This document shows, piece by piece, positions 1-6,264 of a DNA stretch of 10,910 nucleotides; within the stretch, counting starts at the first letter, position 1; each line of letters starts with the position of its first letter. Both the position numbers and the translations under genes were made by a program. Below the pieces are notes generated by a model that was not told where the DNA came from, did not search any database, and saw only the letters and a list, made by a program, of their open reading frames with translations. The DNA comes from Treponema sp. (GTDB lineage: Bacteria > Spirochaetota > Spirochaetia > Treponematales > Breznakiellaceae), in assembly GCA_031277045.1 (NCBI GenBank), contig JAISLX010000001.1:1-10910 (forward strand). The letters are read 5' to 3'.

Positions 1-23
1 AGCCCGGGGAGGCCGGATCGTGA
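1..23 (+). CDS. Possible 3' end of an upstream gene (azlC expected)
   Basis: The frame starting at base 3 reads PGEAGS and then a TGA at 21-23, which overlaps the GTG start of azlD as GTGA. azlC usually sits immediately upstream of azlD and often overlaps it, so this could be the last six codons of azlC. The fragment is far too short to recognise; the call is inferred from gene order only. Confidence 0.2.
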
Positions 24-403
24 ATACCCCGGGTCAGGCTTTGGGCTTTGTTTTTGCCATGGGCGTGGTGATTCTTTTCTGCCGGGCCTTTCCGTTTTTG
101 TTTTTCAGGGAGAAAAACCGGGCCGCCGGGGACGCCCTTGACGCCGGTACGGATAAGGCCGAAGGCGGCCGCCGGAAAACCAGGGCACTCCTCAACTTTG
201 TCGAACGGATAGTACCCCCCGCGGCTATGACGGTGCTGGCCTTTAACAGCCTGGCGGGCGCCGTGCGGGAAGACCTCCACCGGAACCTCCCCATCTTCGC
301 CGCCGCCGCTTTTACCGCCCTGGTCCACGTATGGAAGCGGAATTCCCTGATCAGTATCTTCGGCGGGACGGCGCTTTATATGATTTTACAGCGAATAATA
401 TGA
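20..403 (+). CDS. azlD: AzlD-family branched-chain amino acid transport protein
   Basis: Small membrane protein of 127 residues, the AzlD partner of an AzlCD-type exporter for branched-chain amino acids or related compounds. Seen: a hydrophobic N-terminal segment (about residues 7-30) with the family-like RAFPFLFF, then VPPAAMTVLAFN (about 65-76), a segment around FAAAAFTALVHVWKRN, and a C-terminal NSLISIFGGTALYMIL that closely fits the family's WKRNxLxSIxGGTxLYM end. The GTG start is chosen because GGGGAGG lies seven bases upstream and the codon overlaps a TGA as GTGA, suggesting coupling to a gene outside the window. Odd point: residues about 31-60 form an enlarged, charged loop (many K, R, D, E, G) between the first and second hydrophobic segments, making the protein longer than the common ~105-110. 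Its TGA is the first part of the following hairpin. Substrate is not readable from sequence. Confidence 0.82.
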   Translation: MNTPGQALGFVFAMGVVILFCRAFPFLFFREKNRAAGDALDAGTDKAEGGRRKTRALLNFVERIVPPAAMTVLAFNSLAGAVREDLHRNLPIFAAAAFTALVHVWKRNSLISIFGGTALYMILQRII

Positions 404-443
404 GGCGGCTCATTTCAGAATCGGTTATTTTGAAACCGCCTCA
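401..443. terminator. Hairpin between convergent azlD and tyrA
   Basis: TGAGGCGG (401-408) pairs perfectly with CCGCCTCA (436-443). After a four-base bulge, TTTCAGAA (413-420) pairs with TTTTGAAA (428-435) through one G-U, leaving a seven-base loop. It begins on the azlD stop codon and lies 3' of tyrA on the other strand, the place for a bidirectional terminator. There is no strong T run on + ; on - the hairpin is followed by TATTATT. Intrinsic termination is therefore plausible but not certain. Confidence 0.5.
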
Positions 444-510
444 GATTACCTGCTCATGTTACGCAGGGGCTCATTCGCGCCGGGTATGTTGATTGGAAGG
501 CCGGCTATAT

Positions 511-532
511 ACCCCGGAGCTTGCTCCTGGGT
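511..532 (-). terminator. Weak hairpin 3' of tyrA
   Basis: ACCC-C-GGAGC-TT-GCTCC-T-GGGT forms an imperfect inverted repeat 20 bases beyond the tyrA stop. The two-base loop is tight and no T run follows, so it may only stabilise the mRNA end or mean nothing. The rest of 444-551 shows no ORF or motif that I can support. Confidence 0.2.
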
Positions 533-551
533 TCTTCATTGTATCGGGGGT

Positions 552-1541
552 TCAGGTATTTTGATTCGCGGAATTTTTTTCCGTCATGGAGATTCGCCGG
601 TCCCTTATCCGGGCAAGTTTTTCCTCCAGCGTCTTTTTATTCTCCGGGGCAATCAGGTTTTTCAGGGCGTCCAGACTTTCCTCGAACTGCCCGATCCGCG
701 TGAGGAGTTCGGCGCGGTTTTCAATAAACAGTTCGGTCCACATGGGGGCGTTCAGCATGGCGATCCGGGTAAGGTCCTCGAAACTGCCGCCCCCGAAGCG
801 GGTAATCTCCAGGTCCGCCTCGCAGTCGACAAGGGCGGCGGCGATAACGTGGCAGAGCTGGCTGGTAAAGGCGATCTTCCTGTCGTGATCCGCCGCGGTA
901 GTTTCAGTAATTCTACCAAAGCCCAGGCGGCGGATCAGGGCTTTAAGGGCTTCCAGATTCTCCGGCCTGTTCCGCGCAAGGGGGGTAAGGATGTAATTTT
1001 TCCCCCGGAAATCGCAGCGGGCCGCGTTGGCGAAACCGCCCCGCTCGGAACCGGCCATGGGATGGCCGGGGATAAAATCAAGATCTTCCCGCAGGTTTTT
1101 TTCTACCGCCTTCACGATGTTCCCCTTGATCCCCGCGATGTCCGTAAGCAGGGCCCCCTTCTTGAAAGATCCCATCCATGTTTCAAGAAAGCACAGCAGA
1201 GTTGAGGGATTAAGGCAGAGAAAAACCAGATCGCAGCGGGGCAGCATGGGGGCGGGATCGGGAAATGCCTCGTCGATTAGCCGCTGGTCCAGGGCCGCTT
1301 TGAGGGCGTCTTCATCGGTATCGCAGGCCAGGATCCGGGCGGGCGGCCCGCCGGGCGGGCGGCGCAGGGCCAAGGCCAGAGCCCCGCCCATAAGCCCCAG
1401 CCCCACGATCCCCAGGGTGCAGGACTCAAGGGGCTTCCCCGAAATACCGGCCCGGCGGATTTCCGGACCGGGTTCTTCCGGGGCCGCGCCTTCCCGCCTG
1501 GAAGCGCCTTGAAACCCGGCCGGTTCGCCGCCGCCTTTCAC
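552..1541 (-). CDS. tyrA: Prephenate/arogenate dehydrogenase (TyrA)
   Basis: Cytosolic NAD(P)-dependent dehydrogenase that decarboxylates prephenate or arogenate on the tyrosine branch. Seen in its 329 residues: a Rossmann fold opening LGIVGLGLMGGALALALRR with the glycine motif at 47-53, an acidic residue after the second strand (LACDTDED), TDIAGIKG at about 133-140, and the family signature GHPMAGSERGGF with the catalytic His at about 160. The C-terminal helical dimerisation part follows (ITRFGGGSFEDLTRIA). The GTG start overlaps the aroF stop as GTGA and has GAAGG about nine bases upstream; no in-frame ATG, GTG or TTG lies between it and the glycine motif. This gives an unusual Gly/Glu/Pro/Arg-rich extension of about 40 residues before the first strand. 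No ACT domain is visible. Pairing with aroF supports aromatic amino-acid synthesis. Prephenate versus arogenate preference cannot be told. Confidence 0.93.
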   Translation of the reverse strand: MKGGGEPAGFQGASRREGAAPEEPGPEIRRAGISGKPLESCTLGIVGLGLMGGALALALRRPPGGPPARILACDTDEDALKAALDQRLIDEAFPDPAPMLPRCDLVFLCLNPSTLLCFLETWMGSFKKGALLTDIAGIKGNIVKAVEKNLREDLDFIPGHPMAGSERGGFANAARCDFRGKNYILTPLARNRPENLEALKALIRRLGFGRITETTAADHDRKIAFTSQLCHVIAAALVDCEADLEITRFGGGSFEDLTRIAMLNAPMWTELFIENRAELLTRIGQFEESLDALKNLIAPENKKTLEEKLARIRDRRISMTEKNSANQNT

Positions 1542-2563
1542 AGTGTCTTGCCTTCGATGTCCGCAAGCTTTCGCAGAACGGTCATAAGGGACGCGAAAGC
1601 ATCCGGGGTAATAGACTGTTCCCCGTCACAAAGGGCCGCTTCGGGGTTGTTGTGGACCTCGATGATAAGCCCGTCGGCGCCCGCGGCAATGGCGGCTTTG
1701 GCCATGGAGGGGACCATCCAGGCAAGGCCCGTGGCGTGGCTGGGATCCACGATAACCGGCAGATGGGACTGCCGCTTTAGGGCGGGAACCGCCGAAAGGT
1801 CCAGCGTGTTCCGCGTATAAGGGTCGAAAGAGCGGATGCCCCGCTCGCAGAGGATGACCCGGCTGTTCCCCCCGGCCATGACGTACTCCGCGGCCATAAG
1901 AAGTTCGGTGATCGTGCAGGCGTAACTCCGTTTAAGAAGGATGGGCTTCCCGCTCCGGCCCAATTCTTTAAGGAGGGTGAAATTCTGCATGTTCCGGGCC
2001 CCCACCTGGATGATGTCCACATCCCCAAAGAGTTCCAGGCAATGGATATCCATAAGTTCGGTAACCACCGGAAGCCCTGTTTCCCTTTTCGCCTCCATCA
2101 GCAGGTCCAGCCCTTCCGGGCCCAGCCCCTGGAAGCTGTAAGGACTGGTCCGCGGCTTAAAGGCCCCGCCCCTCAGAAATCCGGCCCCCGCTTCCTTTAC
2201 CGCCCGGGCCACCGCGACAATCTGGTCCCGGTTTTCCACTGAACAGGGACCGGCCATAATTCCAAGCTGGCCGCCCCCCACGCGGCGAAACCCGCCGCCG
2301 GGTAGTTCCACATCGATCCGGGTGTCTTCGGGGTGGAACATCCGGTTTGCCTGTTTGTAGGGTTCCTGTACCCGGATCACTCTTTCTACCAGGTGATGGG
2401 CCAGAAGGCTTTCCGCGTCAATGGCGGTGGTATCGCCCACCAGCCCCAGCACCATTTGCGCCGCCCCCTGGGACCGGTGTACTGTTACTCCCTGCTTTTC
2501 CAGCCAGGCGCTGAAACGCTCAACCTCGGAGACAGCGGTCCCCCTCTTAATCGCAATGATCAT
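1538..2563 (-). CDS. aroF: 3-deoxy-7-phosphoheptulonate (DAHP) synthase, type I-beta
   Basis: Condenses phosphoenolpyruvate and erythrose 4-phosphate to DAHP, the first shikimate step. Its 341 residues match the Thermotoga-like form: a small N-terminal ferredoxin-like regulatory domain (1 to about 70), then the TIM barrel. Seen: GIMAGPCSVEN with metal ligand Cys107, RGGAFKPRTSPYSFQG (131-146), ILCERGIRSF, TRNTLD, IVDPSHATG with His276, and IEVHNNPEAALCDGEQS with Glu302 and Asp313. Differences from the usual pattern are KRSYACT where KRG is normal, and HNNPE where HPxPE is common; the metal ligands are intact. The ATG has a perfect GAGGAGG five bases upstream. tyrA overlaps its end by four bases, so the two are probably translationally coupled, and the N-terminal domain suggests allosteric control by an aromatic product (family knowledge). 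Two GC hairpins precede the RBS. Confidence 0.95.
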   Translation of the reverse strand: MIIAIKRGTAVSEVERFSAWLEKQGVTVHRSQGAAQMVLGLVGDTTAIDAESLLAHHLVERVIRVQEPYKQANRMFHPEDTRIDVELPGGGFRRVGGGQLGIMAGPCSVENRDQIVAVARAVKEAGAGFLRGGAFKPRTSPYSFQGLGPEGLDLLMEAKRETGLPVVTELMDIHCLELFGDVDIIQVGARNMQNFTLLKELGRSGKPILLKRSYACTITELLMAAEYVMAGGNSRVILCERGIRSFDPYTRNTLDLSAVPALKRQSHLPVIVDPSHATGLAWMVPSMAKAAIAAGADGLIIEVHNNPEAALCDGEQSITPDAFASLMTVLRKLADIEGKTL

Positions 2564-2588
2564 AAATTCCTCCTCTTTTTCTTTTTTG

Positions 2589-2641
2589 CCGCGGTTTCAA
2601 ACCACGGATAACACAGGCTCCGCGGTCAGCTATAACCGCGG
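2589..2641 (-). promoter_or_regulatory. Paired CCGCGG hairpins before the aroF RBS
   Basis: On the transcript strand four arms occur in order: CCGCGGT (2641-2635), ACCGCGG (2626-2620), CCGTGGT (2607-2601) and ACCGCGG (2595-2589). Arms 1-2 and 3-4 make adjacent hairpins. Because the arms are near-identical, 1-4 or 2-3 can pair instead. The last arm ends 13 bases before the GAGGAGG of aroF, and the first hairpin spans the lipoprotein stop codon. No T run follows, so a translational or mRNA-stability role is likelier than termination. Function is inferred only. Confidence 0.35.
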
Positions 2642-3886
2642 CCGTGTGCGGCCTGTCAGATCAAAGGGCATGGAAACACCGGAAAAACCCGCCGGGCCGG
2701 AGGAAAAGCTTACGCCGCCCTTAAGCTCGTAATCCATCTCTTTTCCCCTGGTAATAATATCGGTCAACTCCTTAACCAGGGAAGGGGAACTAATGGTAAC
2801 GGCAACAGGAATGACGGTTTCCCGCTCTGGGGGAATTTTCGTCTTTTCATCAATCCGGCCCTGAACCCAGGAGTTGCCGTCAACAAGAAACTCGTAGTGC
2901 AGATCACCGGCCTCAAAGCCGTAGACATTCGGGTTGTTCACATTCCATCCAAATTCAAAATCGATTTTTGAAAGGGAAATATTTTTTACGCTGATCCCCT
3001 TAAAACTTAAAACAGGCGCCTTTAAAAGGGGAAGCGCGCCGGGAATATCCAGGGAAAGCCGCCTTTCGCCAAAACCGGGCAGGGAAATGCGGGAACTGAG
3101 GGAAAGAAGGCAGGCCGCCTCGCCGGCGCTCTTCAATGCGGAAAAACTGCGGTACAGGTCCGCATACGCGATCCGCATGTCGATGTCCACCGGGTTAAGA
3201 CGCCCCGCCGCCAGCATACCGGGATGTTCCGCCGTGCCGGTTACATAGACGTTGTTCCATACCTCGCAGGTGTACGATACACCGGGAAAAGGAATTGGGA
3301 AGGAATTGGGATTGTCAACGCTCAGCGAAAAATGAATATCTATCCCGTTAAAATCCAGTTTCGTAATTTCAAATGACGGATCGCGGAAGGAGATCATCTG
3401 TACAAGGGGAAGCTTCCCCTTGTGTTCAAAGTCCACTGTCCATTCCCCCTGCACCGGGAGCAGGAACCGTATATCCACGACAAGCTGGTAATCGATTTCC
3501 CGCAGGTCCCCAGAAGACCCGGCGGCGTTGATAAGGGTCGTATAGTCAAGGCGAAGGAGGATATCCAGAATTCTGGTATCGCCGGGACCAATCGTCTCGC
3601 TTTCCGGCACGGTGTCCGAAAAAAAAGAACTGCCGTTTATAAAAATTTCCCAGCCGATTTCGGGGAAGGGAAGATCAAGGAGATTCGGATTTTCTATGCT
3701 AACGGAACAAAGCAACTGTATTTCCTCAAGGTTAATATCCGTAACAGCCACCGAACGCAGAAAAACTTCCGGCTGCCTGAACGCCGCGCCAAAAGTCCGG
3801 CACGAGGAACCGCCCAAACAGACAACAAGCGTTACAAGCGCGCCCGCCGCGAAACGGGACAGCGCGAACTTTTCCCGTAGATTCAA
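2630..3886 (-). CDS. Lipoprotein with three LEA type-2/WHy domains
   Basis: Predicted lipid-anchored envelope protein of 418 residues; function unknown. The N terminus NLREKFALSR is basic, followed by a hydrophobic stretch (about 12-26) and GGSSC, giving a lipidated Cys29 with a relaxed spirochaete-style lipobox. Three repeats of about 115 residues follow, each with a WHy/LEA14 signature and an invariant NPN: SIENPN (66-68), SVDNPN (192-194) and NVNNPN (318-320). Each is followed by a motif such as FPEIGWEIFINGSSF. The family folds as beta-sandwiches and is linked to desiccation or stress in other organisms; that role is not established here. Start choice: the longer reading runs far into serS, so I take TTG at 3886, which gives a clean signal peptide but lacks a good RBS. 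An ATG at 3921 lies in another frame and would join this one if its A7 tract had eight As. It sits between serS and aroF, possibly in one transcript. Confidence 0.8.
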   Translation of the reverse strand: MNLREKFALSRFAAGALVTLVVCLGGSSCRTFGAAFRQPEVFLRSVAVTDINLEEIQLLCSVSIENPNLLDLPFPEIGWEIFINGSSFFSDTVPESETIGPGDTRILDILLRLDYTTLINAAGSSGDLREIDYQLVVDIRFLLPVQGEWTVDFEHKGKLPLVQMISFRDPSFEITKLDFNGIDIHFSLSVDNPNSFPIPFPGVSYTCEVWNNVYVTGTAEHPGMLAAGRLNPVDIDMRIAYADLYRSFSALKSAGEAACLLSLSSRISLPGFGERRLSLDIPGALPLLKAPVLSFKGISVKNISLSKIDFEFGWNVNNPNVYGFEAGDLHYEFLVDGNSWVQGRIDEKTKIPPERETVIPVAVTISSPSLVKELTDIITRGKEMDYELKGGVSFSSGPAGFSGVSMPFDLTGRTRPRL

Positions 3887-3921
3887 AACGATTTTCCCGG
3901 AGGCGTGGCGATTTTTTTCAT
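3883..3921 (-). CDS. Mini-ORF overlapping the lipoprotein start
   Basis: ATG at 3921, with AAGG seven bases upstream, reads MKKIATPPGKSF and stops at a TGA that overlaps the TTG start of the lipoprotein as TTGA. It could be a leader whose translation feeds the lipoprotein start, or the true start of the lipoprotein separated by a one-base slip in the A7 tract (3912-3918). MKK is a typical lipoprotein beginning. It may also be chance. Confidence 0.25.
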   Translation of the reverse strand: MKKIATPPGKSF

Positions 3922-3947
3922 GTTCCGGCCTTGTGTGGTAAACCTTT

Positions 3948-5243
3948 TTAATTCTTTTTTTCGATGGTATCGAAACCGCAGTAGGGAACCAGGGCTTTGG
4001 GAAGTTTGACGCTGCCGTCTTCCCGCTGGAAATTTTCCAGTATGGCGATGATTCCCCGGGAAACGGCGACAGCGGTGCCGTTGAGCATGTGGACAAATTT
4101 ATTTTTACCGTCGCTGTCTTTGTAACGGATGTTGAGGCGCCGGGCCTGGTAATCGGTACAGTTGGACGTGCTGGTTACCTCCCCCCATTCGCCCCCGCCG
4201 GGGGAAGGGGGATTCGCCCGCCCCGGCATCCAGGCTTCCAGATCCCATTTGCGGTAGGCCGGGGCCCCCAGGTCCCCGGTGCAGGTGTCCACCACCCGGT
4301 AGGGGATCTCCAGTCCCGCGAATATCTCTTCTTCGACGGAGCGCAGTTCCTTGTGAAGGGTCTCCGAATCCTCCGGCAGGCAGTACACAAACATTTCCAG
4401 CTTGGTAAACTGGTGTACCCGGTACAGGCCCTTGGAAAACTGCCCCGCGGCCCCCGCCTCCCGGCGGAAACAGTGGGAAAGACCGGCCAGGCGCAGGGGA
4501 AGCTGTTCCCTGGGCAGGATAACGTTGGAATAATACCCCCCCAGGGTGATCTCCGCGGTTCCCACCAGGCAGGCGTCCTCCCCCTCCAGGCCGTATACGT
4601 TGGATTCCGCCCCCCGCGGGTTAAAGCCGATGCCCTCCAGAATCTCCGCCCGGGCCACATCGGGAGTGATAAAGGGGGTAAAGCCCCTCCGGACAAGAAT
4701 ATCCAGGGCATAACGGACCAGGCCCAGCTCCAGAAACACCCCTTCGTTTTTTAGATAGTAAAACTTTGTCCCGGAAACTTTGGTAGCCGAATCAAAGTCG
4801 ATAATGTCCAGGTCCTGCCCCAGTTTTACATGGTCGGCGGGCACAAAATCAAAAACCCTGGGCTCCCCTGCCCGTTTAACTTCCAGGTTGTCCTTGTCCT
4901 CTTTCCCCGCCGGGGCATCCGGGTGGGCCATGTTGGGGATATTCCGGGCTTCCGCCTCCAGTTCCCGTTCCAGTCCGGTAAGCTCCGCCTCCAGCGCGGC
5001 GATATCCTCTTTGAGTTTTTTCCCTTCCTCAATCAGAACGTTCCGCCGATCCGGTTCCAGCTTCCCTTTCATCGTGGCGGCGTTGGCGTTGCGCTTTTGC
5101 CGCAGATCCTGCAGCGCGGCGGACAGTTCCGCACGGTGGTTGAACAGGCGGACCACCGCGTCCGCGTCAGCCTTCATGAAGCGGTTGGCGATGTTCTCTT
5201 TCACCGCCGCGAGGTTTTCAACAATGAACCGGTAATCCAGCAT
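3948..5243 (-). CDS. serS: Serine--tRNA ligase
   Basis: Cytosolic class II synthetase of 431 residues that charges tRNA-Ser and tRNA-Sec. Seen: start MLDYRFIVENLAAVKENIANR; the long antiparallel coiled-coil arm (about 27-110, rich in E, K, L); the TxE motif in LVGTAEITL (about 227-236); motif 2 FRREAGAAGQFSKGLYRVHQF (about 259-279); VTSTSNCTDYQARRLNIRY; and motif 3 HMLNGTAVAVSRGIIAILENFQ, where most bacteria have NGSGLAVGR. The ATG at 5243 matches the conserved N terminus, whereas upstream in-frame ATGs would add 46 unrelated residues running into birA. No Shine-Dalgarno lies before the ATG; a -10-like TGCTACACT ends nine bases upstream. Odd: about eight extra residues (PPSPGGGE, 345-352) between WMPGR and GEVTS, from a GC-palindromic 24-bp insertion. 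Confidence 0.95.
   Translation of the reverse strand: MLDYRFIVENLAAVKENIANRFMKADADAVVRLFNHRAELSAALQDLRQKRNANAATMKGKLEPDRRNVLIEEGKKLKEDIAALEAELTGLERELEAEARNIPNMAHPDAPAGKEDKDNLEVKRAGEPRVFDFVPADHVKLGQDLDIIDFDSATKVSGTKFYYLKNEGVFLELGLVRYALDILVRRGFTPFITPDVARAEILEGIGFNPRGAESNVYGLEGEDACLVGTAEITLGGYYSNVILPREQLPLRLAGLSHCFRREAGAAGQFSKGLYRVHQFTKLEMFVYCLPEDSETLHKELRSVEEEIFAGLEIPYRVVDTCTGDLGAPAYRKWDLEAWMPGRANPPSPGGGEWGEVTSTSNCTDYQARRLNIRYKDSDGKNKFVHMLNGTAVAVSRGIIAILENFQREDGSVKLPKALVPYCGFDTIEKKN
4187..4219. repeat. 24-bp in-frame GC-palindrome insertion in serS
   Basis: The segment 4188-4211 contains CCCCC-GCC-GGGGG (4192-4204) and a G-rich flank, and is bordered by the direct repeat ATTCGCCC at 4187-4194 and 4212-4219. 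Removing 24 bp restores MPGRANWGEVTS, close to the usual SerRS sequence, so the segment looks inserted with a short target-like duplication. The source (mini-mobile repeat or slippage) is not known. Confidence 0.5.
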
Positions 5244-5251
5244 GATGAGAG

Positions 5252-5280
5252 AGTGTAGCAAAGGACCGCCCGTTTTTCCA
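5252..5280 (-). promoter_or_regulatory. Candidate serS promoter (extended -10)
   Basis: On the - strand TGGAAA (5280-5275) is followed after 17 bases by TACACT (5257-5252), preceded by TG-C as an extended -10. Initiation about seven bases downstream would start the mRNA about two or three bases before the serS ATG, consistent with the missing RBS. Confidence 0.4.
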
Positions 5281-5325
5281 GCGGCGCGTACATGACGGAC
5301 AGGGCGGCAATACGCGGCGGACCGG

Positions 5326-6177
5326 TCAGCCGTACAAATCCAGTTCCCCCGTAACAAAGGATCGCTCCCGGTCTTCATCATCGGGGAGGATAATGAGTTC
5401 CCCGCCGGGGCCGACGCCCCGGAGCAGCCCTTCTACCGGGCGGCCTGAATCCGCCTCTCCCGCGATAAAGCGGACCCGCCGGTCCTTCATGTAAAGCCGC
5501 CTTTCCAGCCGCTCCCGCCAGCCCCTGTCCACGGCGGGATGCGCGGAATTTTCAGGGGGATCCTCAAGCTCCCGGTGGAGGCGGCCCAAAATCAGCTCCA
5601 GCAGGGCGAAACGGGGATCGCCGCCCGGCCCGAAAACCGCCGCCCCATCGCCGCTCGCCTTTTCCGGCCCCAGTTCTTTCAGCGCCAGGTTCAGACTCGT
5701 GGCCTTGCGGCTGAGACCGGGGGGGAATTCGGCCTGGCCCGTGTTGACCCCGACACCGATGAACACAACGCTGCCGTCCGTTTCGCACAGAATCCCCGCG
5801 ATTTTCCGGCCCCCCCCGGACAGCAGAACCAAAACGTCGTTGGGCCATTTTATCCGCACCAGGCCCGCCAGGGGGGGGGCGATATCCTCTATGGCCAGGG
5901 AAACCGCCAGGCCGGTCTTGAGGGTTAGGGCCGCGGGAATGGAGGCGAAAGAACCGCAGCGAAGCAGCAGCGTGAAAAACAGGTTGTCCCCCGCGTCCCC
6001 CAGCCAGGGACGCCCCGCAGTCCTCCCCCGGCCGGCTTCCTGAAAATCCGCGGCGATCACCGTACCGTGGGGGGCTCCCCCGGCAGCCAGGCGGCGCGAA
6101 ACGTCCATCGTGCTGGACACGGTTTCCTCAAAGTACACGGGACCCTCAAAAGAATTCACTACGGGAATTGTCCGCAT
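5326..6177 (-). CDS. birA: Biotin--[acetyl-CoA carboxylase] ligase, catalytic-only form
   Basis: Forms biotinyl-AMP and transfers biotin to the carboxyl-carrier lysine of biotin enzymes. Seen in 283 residues: VSSTMDVSRRLA (about 20-31); the biotin/ATP loop GRGRTAGRPW with GRGR at 49-52; KWPNDVLV with the catalytic Lys at about 110; GRKIAGILCE (about 123-132); GVGVNTG (141-147); and a C-terminal SH3-like part (EGLLRGVGPGGELIILPDD). There is no N-terminal helix-turn-helix, so this is a class I ligase without repressor function. A linker with AFGPGGD-type low complexity lies between catalytic and C-terminal parts. Start: ATG at 6177 with GAGGAGGAG just upstream; the longer reading runs through the divergent thrH promoter region. 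Two homopolymers occur in the coding DNA (C8 at 5810-5817, G9 at 5871-5879 on +). serS lies 82 bases downstream. Confidence 0.92.
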   Translation of the reverse strand: MRTIPVVNSFEGPVYFEETVSSTMDVSRRLAAGGAPHGTVIAADFQEAGRGRTAGRPWLGDAGDNLFFTLLLRCGSFASIPAALTLKTGLAVSLAIEDIAPPLAGLVRIKWPNDVLVLLSGGGRKIAGILCETDGSVVFIGVGVNTGQAEFPPGLSRKATSLNLALKELGPEKASGDGAAVFGPGGDPRFALLELILGRLHRELEDPPENSAHPAVDRGWRERLERRLYMKDRRVRFIAGEADSGRPVEGLLRGVGPGGELIILPDDEDRERSFVTGELDLYG

Positions 6178-6193
6178 GGCTCCTCCTCTCCGA

Positions 6194-6202
6194 ATATTAC
6201 CA
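6194..6202 (-). promoter_or_regulatory. Candidate extended -10 for birA
   Basis: TGG-TAATAT on the - strand is a good extended -10 (TGnTAATAT), ending 16 bases upstream of the birA ATG, so initiation would keep the GAGGAGG site in the transcript only narrowly. No good -35 is seen 16-18 bases upstream, which extended -10 promoters can tolerate. Confidence 0.3.
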
Positions 6203-6264
6203 CGATACCGCGATGCAAGGTCGAGGCTTGTCCCCGCCCCGGTCCCGGTAGTATCGTAGGAGCC

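Noticed and set aside
456..1205. Long + strand open frame (about 249 codons) opposite tyrA
   Set aside because: Its translation has no recognisable family, while the - strand frame carries complete TyrA motifs; it is a GC-rich shadow frame.
3887..4096. Upstream extension of the lipoprotein reading frame
   Set aside because: It overlaps the conserved C terminus of SerRS and would place 70 unrelated residues before the signal peptide.
5244..5381. 46-residue upstream extension of SerRS
   Set aside because: SerRS begins at MLDYRF; the extension runs into birA and resembles no SerRS.
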